Shown here piece by piece: positions 44,101 to 55,287 of a stretch of DNA of 64,000 bases (position 1 is its first letter; the number at the start of each line of letters is the position of its first letter). This DNA comes from Rugalucina vietnamica (Eukaryota > Mollusca > Bivalvia > Lucinida > Lucinidae). The notes below the pieces were generated by a model. It was not told the DNA's origin and did not search any database. It worked only from the letters and a program-made list of their open reading frames with translations. Location: assembly GCA_964017185.1 (NCBI GenBank), contig OZ024875.1, positions 25,801,456-25,865,455 of the forward strand, in the 5' to 3' direction. Made by a program: the position numbers and the translations under genes.

Positions 44101-45573
44101 ATTCTTTAAAAACCATCTGGATCCAGGATACCTCCACCGAAATCAAATGGATCACAATAAACGAATCAGAGTTTGTTGGGAAATTGAATCTGTGAATGAC
44201 AATAAGAATAATAAGCACAACTCGTTTAACAAAGCTATAGATACAACTGCAGTTTTGGGAAGATAAAGTCATTTCGGCCCCACTGCCGTGTTAAGTTTGG
44301 TGCTCAGCACACCCCCTTATCACAGCGTTTTAGCGCTCTTGTGAAAAAACATACCCTTCTTCCACAAAATCAGCATTTTTCCTATCCTAAATGATGCACA
44401 GCGCTGCGCACTGCCCTGCTTAAAAAAGTACCCTTTCTCATCGTTTTTAGCTCGCCTGCATGAAGTGCACAGAGCTATTGTTGTCACCTCGGTCGTCCGC
44501 GTTTACGTGTACGTCCGCGTCACACTTTCGGTTAAAGTTTTTAGAAGTCTATATCTCTTGAACATGTAGATGTATCAAGTTGATACTTTGCATATTGGTA
44601 GATGGTCTGAAGTTTTATGCAGTACCATCATGACCCAGCCTGGGTGACCTTGAGGTCAAGGTCACAGACTTTGAAATTCTATGTTAAAGTTTTTCATTAA
44701 AGTTTTTAGAAGTCTATATCTCTTGAACATGTTGATGGATCAAATTGATACTTTGCATGTTGGTAGATATTGGTCTGAAGTTTTATGCAGTGCCATCGTG
44801 GTCCACCCTGGGTGACCTTGAGGTCAAAGGTCATGGACTTAGAAATTTTATGTTAAAGTTTTTCATTAAAGATTTAAGAAGTCTATATCTCTTGAACATG
44901 TTGATGGATCAAGTTGATACTTTGCATGTTTGAAGATATTGGTCTGAAGTTTTATGGAGTACCATCATGACCCACCCTGGGTGACAGTGAGGTCAAGGTC
45001 ACAGATTTAGAAATTTTTTGTTGAAATTTTTCGTTAAAAGTTGTTAGAAGTCTATATCTCTTGAACATTTTGATGGATCAAGTTGATACTTTGCATGTTT
45101 GTAGATACTGGTCTGAAATTTTATGCTTTTACGACCCACCTGGGTGACCTTGAGGTCAAGGTCATAGATTTTGATAAATTTAGTGGCAAAGCACAAGTCA
45201 GGCGAGCTACGCTGTCCTGCAACAGCTCTTATTTTGTTCACGCATCGGTACACCACTGACCAGGGAGTGCATCACCCAGTCTTGAAACCCAATAAATTAT
45301 AAATAAAATCAACAACATAAATGAATGTTTTATTTAAAAAAAATTAACCTGAAATGAAAGTACCTCAGTTACTTGTTCTTGCGCAGTTTTCACTTCTGTC
45401 AATCCAACGAAATCTTCATAAGCGTCTAGCCAATGATACATTCGGTCTTGAACACGGACTAAAGCGGTATCTGACCATTTGTTTCCAGCAAAAGATTTGT
45501 CAGTTGAGTTGTAACGACAAATATGTATAAATCTAAGAATATTTTCCGACTTCAGTCGCTTTAAAAACCTCAT
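41179..45573 (-). CDS. CCDC51: CCDC51/MITOK mitochondrial potassium channel subunit, 2 exons
   Basis: Exons on the minus strand: 45573-45364 (70 codons) and 42042-41179 (287 codons plus stop), joined in phase 0 with donor GAG/GTACTT and acceptor TTTTAG/GCTGAG; total 357 residues (human about 411). CCDC51 (MITOK) is the pore-forming partner of the ATP-binding subunit MITOSUR in the mitochondrial inner-membrane K-ATP channel. Visible: an Arg-rich amphipathic presequence (about residues 1-25, 'MRFLKRLKSENILRFIHICR'), the conserved 'WLDAYEDFVGLTEVKTAQ' block, a long coiled coil about residues 60-155, the family hallmark 'SHEKERARAERTKYW' (about 155-169), TM1 about 168-187, a second coiled-coil segment, and TM2 about 330-352 near the C-terminus. 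The 3.3 kb intron carries a SINE, a poly-C tract and a HINE-like element. Start is the first ATG of exon 1. Confidence 0.92.
42112..42215 (+). mobile_element. hAT-type end fragment (TAGGGATGTAACGAT)
   Basis: TAGGGATGTAACGATAG at 42112 looks like a hAT terminus, followed by self-complementary ACTATTGCGAT/ATCGCAATAGT phrases typical of subterminal repeats in such elements. No partner end with an 8 bp duplication was found, so it is probably a fragment. Confidence 0.45.
42960..43205 (+). mobile_element. tRNA-derived SINE, second type, in CCDC51 intron
   Basis: A-box region ATGGCCAAGCGGGTAAGAG and B-box GGGTTCGAGCCCC about 60 bp later, with spacing that suggests a tRNA with a long variable arm (Leu/Ser-like). 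Acceptor-stem pairing is poor, so it is not a functional tRNA. The body continues CAAGCCAAGTTCTGCTTGCA and ends in an A-rich tail near 43170-43205 then (AT)n. Different family from the SINE at 36121. Confidence 0.7.
43206..44448. other. CCDC51 intron, middle part, with poly-C tract
   Basis: No gene. A run of 26 C lies at 43854-43879 and another C9 near 43979-43987. TGTGACCCTTTCCACTGTGT and related phrases repeat weakly around 43990-44060. Otherwise nothing seen. Confidence 0.5.
44449..45233 (+). mobile_element. HINE/pearl-like element, AGCTCGCCTG family, in CCDC51 intron
   Basis: Head AGCTCGCCTGCATGAAGTGC, about four units of roughly 170 bp with TGACCTTGAGGTCAAGGTCA-type palindromes, tail CAGGCGAGCT then GCTGT-CCTGC-AACAGC and TCTTATT. 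It is antisense to CCDC51 and ends about 130 bp from the exon 1 donor. Confidence 0.75.
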
Positions 45574-46560
45574 TTTTGTTCAATAATTTATCGAGGTGAT
45601 CATTGAATCGGTTCAACGAAGCGCTCATGTGACTTTGATCAAGTGCTACTAAATACCGTAATCGTGATAAAACACGGTACATGGGAAAAATACCGGACAG
45701 CTCCAATGGTAAGTGAGCAATTATCAGGATGGAGTCCAATATGCAGTGATATCATTTGGATGTACAAATTGAACTGAATGTGAATTAGTTTAAATACTGC
45801 TGATATGCCAGAATGACAATGCTTCAATGCTTCACCGGGACTCCATTATTACTGGGCCAGACTTGGCTCTTGGGCAAGATATACTCACAAGAAGCAGAAA
45901 GCAGTAGTACTGAGTAAGAGCATTTACGTCACTAGATTTGCAATCCAGGGATTACAGGTTTGCTGTCTGTTGGATGAGACAATAAACCAAGGTCCTGTCT
46001 CCATATAACCGTAGCTGTTGGTGCTACGCTCAACACCCGTCACTAAATCAACCAAGCAACCAACATACAGTAACTGGCAACCAATAAAGGTCCAGAATTA
46101 CCTTTTTTTAAAGAAGACTATAGGCAGATTTACACAGGAAATATTCTAAATAAGAAGGAGGCTTACAGAGCTGATCACACTCAAAAAGTGTGTGCTTTCC
46201 GAGCTAATAGAACTGTAAAGGTTGTGCCTTTAGAGCTGATAGAACTGTAAAACTTGTGCCTTTAGAGGCTGATCAAACTGGGAAAAAATGGGTGCATTCA
46301 GAAAAACTGGGTGCTTTTAGAGCTGATTGAACTGAAAAAGTAGGTGCTTTCCGAGCTAAAAAAACTCAAAAAAAAGGGGGGGGGGGGGCTTTAGAGGGGC
46401 ACATACCCATACTGCCTTGACATGGGAGTTTCAATCTGCTTAAATTTCATGGCAGATTGATTGTACTTTTCTGTTCGAAAATATTTTTGCCGAAATAGCA
46501 TGTATTCTTAAAGAAATAATAATCACTGCGGCCAATTTATAGTGAGGCGTTTTCAAAGTC
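45574..46560. other. CCDC51 upstream region: decayed SINE and minisatellite
   Basis: At about 45910-46075 ACCAAGGTCCTGTCTCCATA, then ACCGTAGCTGTTGGTGCTAC and CAACCAAGCAACC, match the 3' half of the SINE at 36121, preceded by a degraded tRNA-like part. At about 46165-46400 a degenerate repeat of 40-48 bp (TTTAGAGCTGATAGAACTG, AAAGTAGGTGCTTTCCGAGC) occurs about six times and ends at a G13 run. No promoter motif can be argued. Confidence 0.55.
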
Positions 46561-49500
46561 CTATAGTATATTTATAGCCATGGTGGCCATCTTGGTCATG
46601 TGAACTTGACCATTTATATAATCTTTCATTCCTACTTCCTAGCAATGCTTCACATAAAGTTTGGCTTTGATTGGCTAAGCAGTTTCAGAGAAGATGTTTG
46701 AATATTATGGTCATATACATGTATATAGCCCTGGGGAAGGGGCAGACAAACCCATAAGAACAAAATTTTTTCATAAACATAAATCTTGTCCATTTTCATA
46801 CTCACAGCAAGTTTACCCCCATTTAATTACATTTTACTAATTTTCCCCATTCAAATGCATAGGCGACCTATGTTGACCTTGCCGTAAAATAGGTCAAGGT
46901 CATCCCAGGGTCATGATTTATATAAGCTTTGTAGACCTCCATTGCCTGATGCTGCCAAGTTTCAAAATCATAGACTTTCTGGTTCTGGAGAAGATTTTTA
47001 AAGGTTTTTGCTGTTTAGGTAGCAGTCCACAGTTTTTTTGAGCATTTTTCAGTTAATTTAGCTAGATCCGCCAAAATCGATAATAACTCTGTCCAATCTG
47101 GTGAACAATCCGATTTCTCCCATAAAATCATTAAATCAAATGACTAACAACAAAATAACATCATTTAAATCGCCTAGCACTGACTATCACCCTGCCTGTA
47201 TTGGGGGATAATTTCCCCTACCCCCTCTTTCAGACCAGTGAATTTTCGTAAAAATATGCCTAAAGCCTGGGTCCCCATGCATATTCTATACAAAAGCACG
47301 CCCCATAAATCTCAAGCAAATACTTAGAGAATCAACCCAGGATCATAATGAGCAGTGCACAAATGTGTGCCATCCATCTACTTTTTTCGCTATTTGTGAA
47401 CAAAGATAACCCTTGCAAAGTCAACAGTGGAGAGCGTCACCGGCTATGACTGGCGAACGATCCGGGATCCTTATATTATCCCGGTTTTTACCAGTCTGAA
47501 AATAGAAAATGAGTATTTTTCACATGTTTGAGGCATAATTGATCCGATTTGGGGAAAGATGTCGGCAAATTATTGGAAGAGGATAATTTACAGCCCAATT
47601 TCATGCCCTACCCCTTAATATTGAAATTTTTGGACCACCTCAAAAGTACGAAACTGTGAACGGAACCTTAAAGCAATACTTTTTGTACTACTTTCTGGCA
47701 ATTTTTGTCTTAAACTATTCTTTAACACAATTCCAATTAAATTCAGGCAAAGAAAGTGGATTTCCATTAAATCTGGGCTTTCAGGAGAAGTCAGAACGAG
47801 TCATGTGGTTTCGTCGATTTTTGAGAAATGGAGCCCCAACTAAGCGCATCCAGCTTTACTCACTCTGTGCTTGTGCGAGTGACCAACCGATCACGAAACA
47901 GTTGTGTCCATATATTGGGTCACCTGATCAAAGGCAACTGAGACCTTGAAATGGAAATGTAAAAAATCGGTTATTGCATTAAGGTAGCAGTCCACAGTTT
48001 TTTGAGCATTTTTCAGTTAATTTAGCTAGATCCGCCAAAATCGATAATAACTCTGTCCAATCTGGTGAACAATCCGATTTCTCCCATAAAATCATTAAAT
48101 CAAATGACTAACAACAAAATAACATCATTTAAATCACCTAGCACTGACTATCACCCTGCCTGTATTGGGGATAATTTCCCCTACCCCCTCTTTCAGACCA
48201 GTGAATTTTCGTAAAATATGCCTAAAGCCTGGGTCCCCATGCGTATTCTATGCAAAAGCACGCCCCATAAATCTCATGCAAATACTTAGAGAATCAACCC
48301 AGGATCATAATGAGCAGTGCACAAATGTGTGCCATCCATCTACTTTTTTCGCTATTTGTGAACAAAGATAACCCTTGCAAAGTCAACAGTGGAGAGCGTC
48401 ACCGGCTATGACTGGCGAACGATCCAAGATCCTTATATAATCCCGGTATTTACCAGTCTAAAAATAGAAAATGAGTATTTTTCACGTTTGAGGCATAATT
48501 GATCCGATTTGGGGAAAGATGTCGGCAAATTATTGGAAGAGGATAATTTACAGCCCAATTTCATGCCCTACCCCTTAATATTGAAATTTTTGGACCACCT
48601 CAAAAGTACGAAACTGTGAACGGAACCTTAAAGCAATACTTTTTGTACTACTTTCTGGCAATTTTTGTCTTAAACTATTCTTTAACACAATTCCAATTAA
48701 ATTCAGGCAAAGAAAGTGGATTTCCATTAAATCTGGGCTTTCAGGAGAAGTCAGAACGAGTCATGTGGTTTCGTCGATTTTTGAGAAATGGAGCCCCAAC
48801 TAAGCGCATCCAGCTTTACTCACTCTGTGCTTGTGCGAGTGACCAACCGATCACGAAACAGTTGTGTCCATATATTGGGTCACCTGATCAAAGGCAACTG
48901 AGACCTTGAAATGGAAATGTAAAAAATCGGTTATTGCATTAAGGTAGCAGTCCACAGTTTTTTGAGCATTTTTCAGTTAATTTAGCTAGATCCGCCAAAA
49001 TCGATAATAACTCTGTCCAATCTGGTGAACAATCCGATTTCTCCCATAAAATCATTAAATCAAATGACTAACAACAAAATAACATCATTTAAATCACCTA
49101 GCACTGACTATCACCCTGCCTGTATTGGGGATAATTTCCCCTACCCCCTCTTTCAGACCAGTGAATTTTCGTAAAATATGCCTAAAGCCTGGGTCCCCAT
49201 GCGTATTCTATGCAAAAGCACGCCCCATAAATCTCATGCAAATACTTAGAGAATCAACCCAGGATCATAATGAGCAGTGCACAAATGTGTGCCATCCATC
49301 TACTTTTTTCGCTATTTGTGAACAAAGATAACCCTTGCAAAGTCAACAGTGGAGAGCGTCACCGGCTATGACTGGCGAACGATCCAAGATCCTTATATAA
49401 TCCCGGTATTTACCAGTCTAAAAATAGAAAATGAGTATTTTTCACGTTTGAGGCATAATTGATCCGATTTGGGGAAAGATGTCGGCAAATTATTGGAAGA

Positions 49501-51717
49501 GGATAATTTACAGCCCAATTTCATGCCCTACCCCTTAATATTGAAATTTTTGGACCACCTCAAAAGTACGAAACTGTGAACGGAACCTTAAAGCAATACT
49601 TTTTGTACTACTTTCTGGCAATTTTTGTCTTAAACTATTCTTTAACACAATTCCAATTAAATTCAGGCAAAGAAAGTGGATTTCCATTAAATCTGGGCTT
49701 TCAGGAGAAGTCAGAACGAGTCATGTGGTTTCGTCGATTTTTGAGAAATGGAGCCCCAACTAACCGCATCCAGCTTTACTCACTCTGTGCTTGTGCGAGT
49801 GACCAACCGATCACGAAACAGTTGTGTCCATATATTGGGTCACCTGATCAAAGGCAACTGAGACCTTGAAATGGAAATGTAAAAAATCGGTTATTGCATT
49901 AAGGTAGCAGTCCACAGTTTTTTGAGCATTTTTCAGTTAATTTAGCTAGATCCGCCAAAATCGATAATAACTCTGTCCAATCTGGTGAACAATCCGATTT
50001 CTCCCATAAAATCATTAAATCAAATGACTAACAACAAAATAACATCATTTAAATCACCTAGCACTGACTATCACCCTGCCTGTATTGGGGATAATTTCCC
50101 CTACCCCCTCTTTCAGACCAGTGAATTTTCGTAAAATATGCCTAAAGCCTGGGTCCCCATGCGTATTCTATGCAAAAGCACGCCCCATAAATCTCATGCA
50201 AATACTTAGAGAATCAACCCAGGATCATAATGAGCAGTGCACAAATGTGTGCCATCCATCTACTTTTTTCGCTATTTGTGAACAAAGATAACCCTTGCAA
50301 AGTCAACAGTGGAGAGCGTCACCGGCTATGACTGGCGAACGATCCAAGATCCTTATATAATCCCGGTATTTACCAGTCTAAAAATAGAAAATGAGTATTT
50401 TTCACGTTTGAGGCATAATTGATCCGATTTGGGGAAAGATGTCGGCAAATTATTGGAAGAGGATAATTTACAGCCCAATTTCATGCCCTACCCCTTAATA
50501 TTGAAATTTTTGGACCACCTCAAAAGTACGAAACTGTGAACGGAACCTTAAAGCAATACTTTTTGTACTACTTTCTGGCAATTTTTGTCTTAAACTATTC
50601 TTTAACACAATTCCAATTAAATTCAGGCAAAGAAAGTGGATTTCCATTAAATCTGGGCTTTCAGGAGAAGTCAGAACGAGTCATGTGGTTTCGTCGATTT
50701 TTGAGAAATGGAGCCCCAACTAACCGCATCCAGCTTTACTCACTCTGTGCTTGTGCGAGTGACCAACCGATCACGAAACAGTTGTGTCCATATATTGGGT
50801 CACCTGATCAAAGGCAACTGAGACCTTGAAATGGAAATGTAAAAAATCGGTTATTGCATTAAGGTAGCAGTCCACAGTTTTTTGAGCATTTTTCAGTTAA
50901 TTTAGCTAGATCCGCCAAAATCGATAATAACTCTGTCCAATCTGGTGAACAATCCGATTTCTCCCATAAAATCATTAAATCAAATGACTAACAACAAAAT
51001 AACATCATTTAAATCACCTAGCACTGACTATCACCCTGCCTGTATTGGGGATAATTTCCCCTACCCCCTCTTTCAGACCAGTGAATTTTCGTAAAATATG
51101 CCTAAAGCCTGGGTCCCCATGCGTATTCTATGCAAAAGCACGCCCCATAAATCTCATGCAAATACTTAGAGAATCAACCCAGGATCATAATGAGCAGTGC
51201 ACAAATGTGTGCCATCCATCTACTTTTTTCGCTATTTGTGAACAAAGATAACCCTTGCAAAGTCAACAGTGGAGAGCGTCACCGGCTATGACTGGCGAAC
51301 GATCCAAGATCCTTATATAATCCCGGTATTTACCAGTCTAAAAATAGAAAATGAGTATTTTTCACGTTTGAGGCATAATTGATCCGATTTGGGGAAAGAT
51401 GTCGGCAAATTATTGGAAGAGGATAATTTACAGCCCAATTTCATGCCCTACCCCTTAATATTGAAATTTTTGGACCACCTCAAAAGTACGAAACTGTGAA
51501 CGGAACCTTATAGCCATGGCGGCCATCTTGGTCATGTGACCTTGACTATTTATACACTTTTGTTCCCCTTTCCTAAAGATGCTCCACATGAAGTTTGGCT
51601 TTAATTGGCCCAGCTGTTTCAGACGAGAAGATCTATGATATTGTGGATGACGGACGTACGACGACGGAGCATGGGTATACTGTGAGCTCACCTGTGAGCC
51701 TTCGGCTCAGGTGAGCT
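46561..51717 (-). mobile_element. AGCTCACCTGAGCC-family element split by a tandem array
   Basis: Minus-strand copy: head at 51717 (AGCTCACCTGAGCCGAAGGC) down to 51508, then, after the inserted array, 47017 down to about 46561, where it is truncated without a tail. The interrupted point reads TATAGCC/TAAA; intact copies have an unbroken GGCTATAAATAGCAAAAA (plus strand near 31094). Confidence 0.75.
47018..51507. repeat. 960 bp tandem array, 4 full units plus 645 bp
   Basis: Units begin GGTAGCAGTCCACAGTTTTT at 47018, 47983, 48943, 49903 and 50863; the last stops at GGAACC (51507). The unit is a 645 bp segment (GGTAGCAG...GTGAACGGAACC) plus a 315 bp spacer beginning TTAAAGCAATAC and ending GTTATTGCATTAA. 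Ends of the 645 bp segment form an imperfect inverted pair (GGTAGCAGTCCACAGTTT / GGTTCCGTTCACAGTTT) and the array is flanked by TTA (47015-47017, 51508-51510), a TWA-type duplication. Units 2-5 look identical except one G/C difference in the spacer (AAG in units 1-2, AAC in 3-4); unit 1 carries several differences in its first about 540 bp. Frames of 97 and 68 codons recur in each unit only because the units are identical; neither has a convincing start or known domain. Confidence 0.9.
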
Positions 51718-51884
51718 AACAAAGGTAACATGCACTTTTACTTCTATTTTGTTTAAGGCTCTTGACTGACGTCAAGTGGTCAAAACAGAGGCATTCAATT
51801 ACAGCATTAAAAGATATGGTAGCATTAAGTTACATGTAGCCCCATGTCTGTTTATTGTGTTCAAAAGCTTTTAGATTTTTACAC

Positions 51885-52512
51885 AATAAGAGCTGTCGCA
51901 GGACAGCATACTCGCCTGACTTGTGCTTTGCCACAAAATCTATTAAAATCTATGACCTCAAAATTACTCAGGTGGGTCAAGATCGTACAGCTTAAGAATA
52001 ATATCTAACAGCAGTCAAATTATCAACTAGATCCATCCATCTGTTCAAGAAATACACAGGTCTAGAAAAAAAACTTTAAGCGAAAGCTTAACATAAAATT
52101 TCAAAGTCCGTGACCTTGAGGTCAAGGTCACCCAGGGTGGGTCATGATGGTACAGCAAACAACTTCAAACCAATATCTATCAATACGCAAAGTATCAACT
52201 TTATCCATCTACATTCAAGAGAAATAAACTTAAAAAAACTTTAACCAAAAACTTTAACACAAAATTTCTATGTCTCTGACATTGACCTCAAGGTCACACA
52301 GGTGGGTCGTAATGGTACTGAATAGAACTTCAGACTAATATCTACCAACATGCAAAGTATCAACTTAATCAACACATTCAAGAGAAATAGACTTATAAAA
52401 ACTTTAATCAAAAACTTTAACTTTTGAGCAACGCAGATGCGAATGCCAATGCTGACGCCTGGGTGACTGCAATAGCTCTTCCTGTACAGTACTTTCGTAC
52501 AGGCGAGCTAAA
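51885..52512 (-). mobile_element. AGCTCGCCTG-family element, minus strand
   Basis: Tail AATAAGAGCTGTCGCAGGAC at 51885 (hairpin first on the plus strand), three units with TGACCTTGAGGTCAAGGTCA-type sequence, head AGCTCGCCTG at 52509-52500. The head-proximal part (CGAAAGTACTGTACAGGAAG) differs from other copies, a sub-family. Confidence 0.7.
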
Positions 52513-52769
52513 AGGGACAGGGGCAGGTTCAACCTTCCGCACATCTGAGATAATACCTTAACATCACTCATACACAAGTGGTAGTAGTGTTAATCCCATT
52601 CAACAATGACAAAGAGGTCAGTCGACTGATGACAGTCATAGTACATGCTAAGTTAGTTTAGAAAACTAAATCAGTAAATCTCTAACTCCATAATGGAGGA
52701 TACCACACAGTTGAACTTGCACCAAAAAAGATTTTCTTGATAAATGTTAAAACGATGTTACGAATAATA

Positions 52770-53060
52770 CAAATAATAAAACTTTAACACAAAATTTCTA
52801 AGTCTGTGACCTTGACCTCAAGGTCACCCAGGTGGGTCGTGATGGTACAGCAAAAAACTTTATACTAATATCTACCAATATGCAAAGTATCAACTAAATC
52901 CATCCACATATTAAGGAGATATAGATTTATAGAAACTTAAACCAAAAACTTACAATTTCTAAGTCCGTGACCTTGACCTCAAGGTCACCCAGGTGGGTCA
53001 TGATGGTACAGAATAAAACGCCGGGTTGACTGCATTGTCTTCCTGTACTTTCCTACAGGC
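52770..53060 (-). mobile_element. Fragment of the same family, minus strand
   Basis: Two units with GTGACCTTGACCTCAAGGTC and CACCCAGGTGGGTCGTGATG, then a head-like remnant TTCCTGTACTTTCCTACAGG, CAAGCC. The tail is missing. Followed by a C14 run near 53120. Confidence 0.6.
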
Positions 53061-54246
53061 AAGCCAAAAAGAAAATTCAAATATTTGAACGTGGATTGAT
53101 ATATTTACAAAGTCCCTAACCCCCCCCCCCCCCTAAACTTTGAACATGTTGTTCTCAGTCCTGGGATACAGATCATTCATGATATTACATCTCCTGAAAG
53201 GGCTATGAATGACAAACGTTATCCTAGTAATATAACCAGAATTTGTATTTGCATTTTCGTGCATGTTGGTAGTGAAATGCACTGTTAGTTTGAAAACTGC
53301 TTTTATTTTTCTTGCATTGTTTTACGCTAAAATAAGAAATATTGTGGGATGAGTGTTGGCACGGTAGTTAGTAAGTAGAAAAATCTATCAACTGCTATCA
53401 TTTTTGTTCTGTTTGAAACAATTCTTACCGAAATATCTGCAGACAAAAAGCCCGTTTTTTTAGACTAATCAAGGTCAAATTAATGGGCTTATTTGTTATG
53501 TAAAAAGGCTATGGAAATATACTGTATATGTATGTTCTACCTGAATGAACAGACTACCTGTCCTATTTTAACAGGTATACACAGCGTGTACATACTATAA
53601 TGCATATAAATATACTGTACAAAATAATTTTATCTATGTTTTATTTGAGACATGTCTCAGAGGACTTTAAATCCAACGTTACTTCAACAACACACAACAA
53701 TTGTTTTTACCCTTATTAGATACTTAAAAGATATTGTCAGAAGAACTTCCCTAATGTCTAAAACGTATGAAGACACTGTTCAAAGTAAAAGTTGCTTAAT
53801 TTATTTGGCATGGTATATTTAAGGTACAGGTATTTGCATAAGTGACGGACAATATTATTTAAAGTAATAAATCTGATAAAGATGATGCACCTGCTATTCA
53901 TGCAAATCGTTTCTAAGCTAATTTTTCAGCTTGCAAATTAGTTGGAGAACATTATTTAGACCTTCACAAAGGTTTCTATCAATTAAAATCAAAAATTTAT
54001 TTTAAAGGATTATTTATGGAAATTTATTAGAAAAATAGGTAATTTCACTAAAAACTTCTATTACAATGGCTTCCCTTTGGAAAACATTATCATTCATAAG
54101 AAAGTTTAAGGTTTAGGGATTATTCTGGTATGTAACATGCCACATTTTTTAAAAAAAATCTATGAAATATTTATGAGCAGAAAACACTATTATTATAGTA
54201 ATAAGGAACCTTAAATATGACCTTTATTTCACTTGTGAAGTGAGAA
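53061..54246. other. Non-coding stretch, nothing recognised
   Basis: AT-rich, no coding frame, no terminal or tandem repeats noticed apart from a poly-C run near 53120-53133. Confidence 0.4.
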
Positions 54247-55170
54247 ATGGATCCATGACATTTCGTCTAAAACCATTTCGTCTAAAAACCATTTCGTCTA
54301 CAGGACATTTCGTCTAAAGGACATTTCGTCTAAAAGACATTTCGTCTAAAGGACATTTGGTCTAAAGGACATTTCGTCTAAATGCCATTTGGTCTAATGG
54401 ACATTTCGCCTAATACGACATTTCGTCTAAAATTCGTCTAAAAATGTCTAAAATCGTCTAAAATTCGTCTAAAACTCGTCTAAAACATAAATGATAGGGA
54501 AAATATTTTTGGACAAATTTTTATTGCGGAATAAAATCCAAGATATCAATTGCATGACGTTTAATAGCTCAAATTGAAGCCAATCCCGTAGGCAATCCAT
54601 GTATTTCTTATTTAAAATGGTATGATAAAATCTAACAGTCAAAGGCAGATATTGTGCAATTCCATGCAAGGTCAAATGATAAAAATACTTTTATAATGTG
54701 CCATATTGTGCAATTCCATGCAAGGTCAAATGATAAAAATACTTTTAAGAATATGTTTCTACATGTGTATGTTTTAAATACACGGAATGCCCTTACTGAT
54801 CTATAAGAACAGAAATAAAAATATTCTGTGTAAAAAGAAATGATAAACAAATATAGACCTACCAAATAGATTAATATTGATTTAAAGTAGGGTGCGACAT
54901 TTGGTCTAAAAATTCTTAATTTTTCTTAACAAATTTTTAGACCAAATGTCACACCTGCTTGATTTTTTAGACGAATTGTCCATTAGACGAAATGTCCTTT
55001 AGACGAAATGTCATTTAGACGAAATGTCCTTTAGACCAAATGTCCTTTAGACGAAATGGCTTTTAGACCAAATGTCCTTTAGACGAAATGGCATTTAGAC
55101 GAAATGGTTTTAGACGAAATGTCCTGCACCCGTGAGGGATACCTATATTTTTCACTTCACTCGTGAATTC
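54247..55170. mobile_element. Foldback element with inverted 'TTTCGTCTAAA' arrays
   Basis: Left, 54258-54482: about 15 copies of a 16-17 bp unit (GACATTTCGTCTAAAG, with GGTCTAA variants). Right, about 54960-55125: the same unit in inverse orientation (CTTTAGACGAAATGTC), also with GACCAAATG variants. Outside are inverse CACTTGTGAAGTGA and TCACTTCACTCGTGAA phrases. The central 54490-54900 includes a 54 bp direct duplication (TTGTGCAATTCCATGCAAGG at 54653 and 54707). Iterated-repeat inverted ends resemble the Drosophila FB type in architecture only. Confidence 0.8.
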
Positions 55171-55287
55171 ACTGATTGCCTTTATATTTTCTTTGCTATT
55201 ACTTAGGCAAATTGGTTCAGTCATTGCAACAGTATTTTGGGCATCTTGATGCGTGACCTTCTATGCCATTAGAGACGGAAAAGACAA

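Noticed and set aside
47656..51251. 97- and 68-codon frames repeated four times each
   Set aside because: They recur only because the 960 bp units are identical; the 97-codon frame starts at a non-ATG codon and has no recognised domain. No independent sign of selection on coding.
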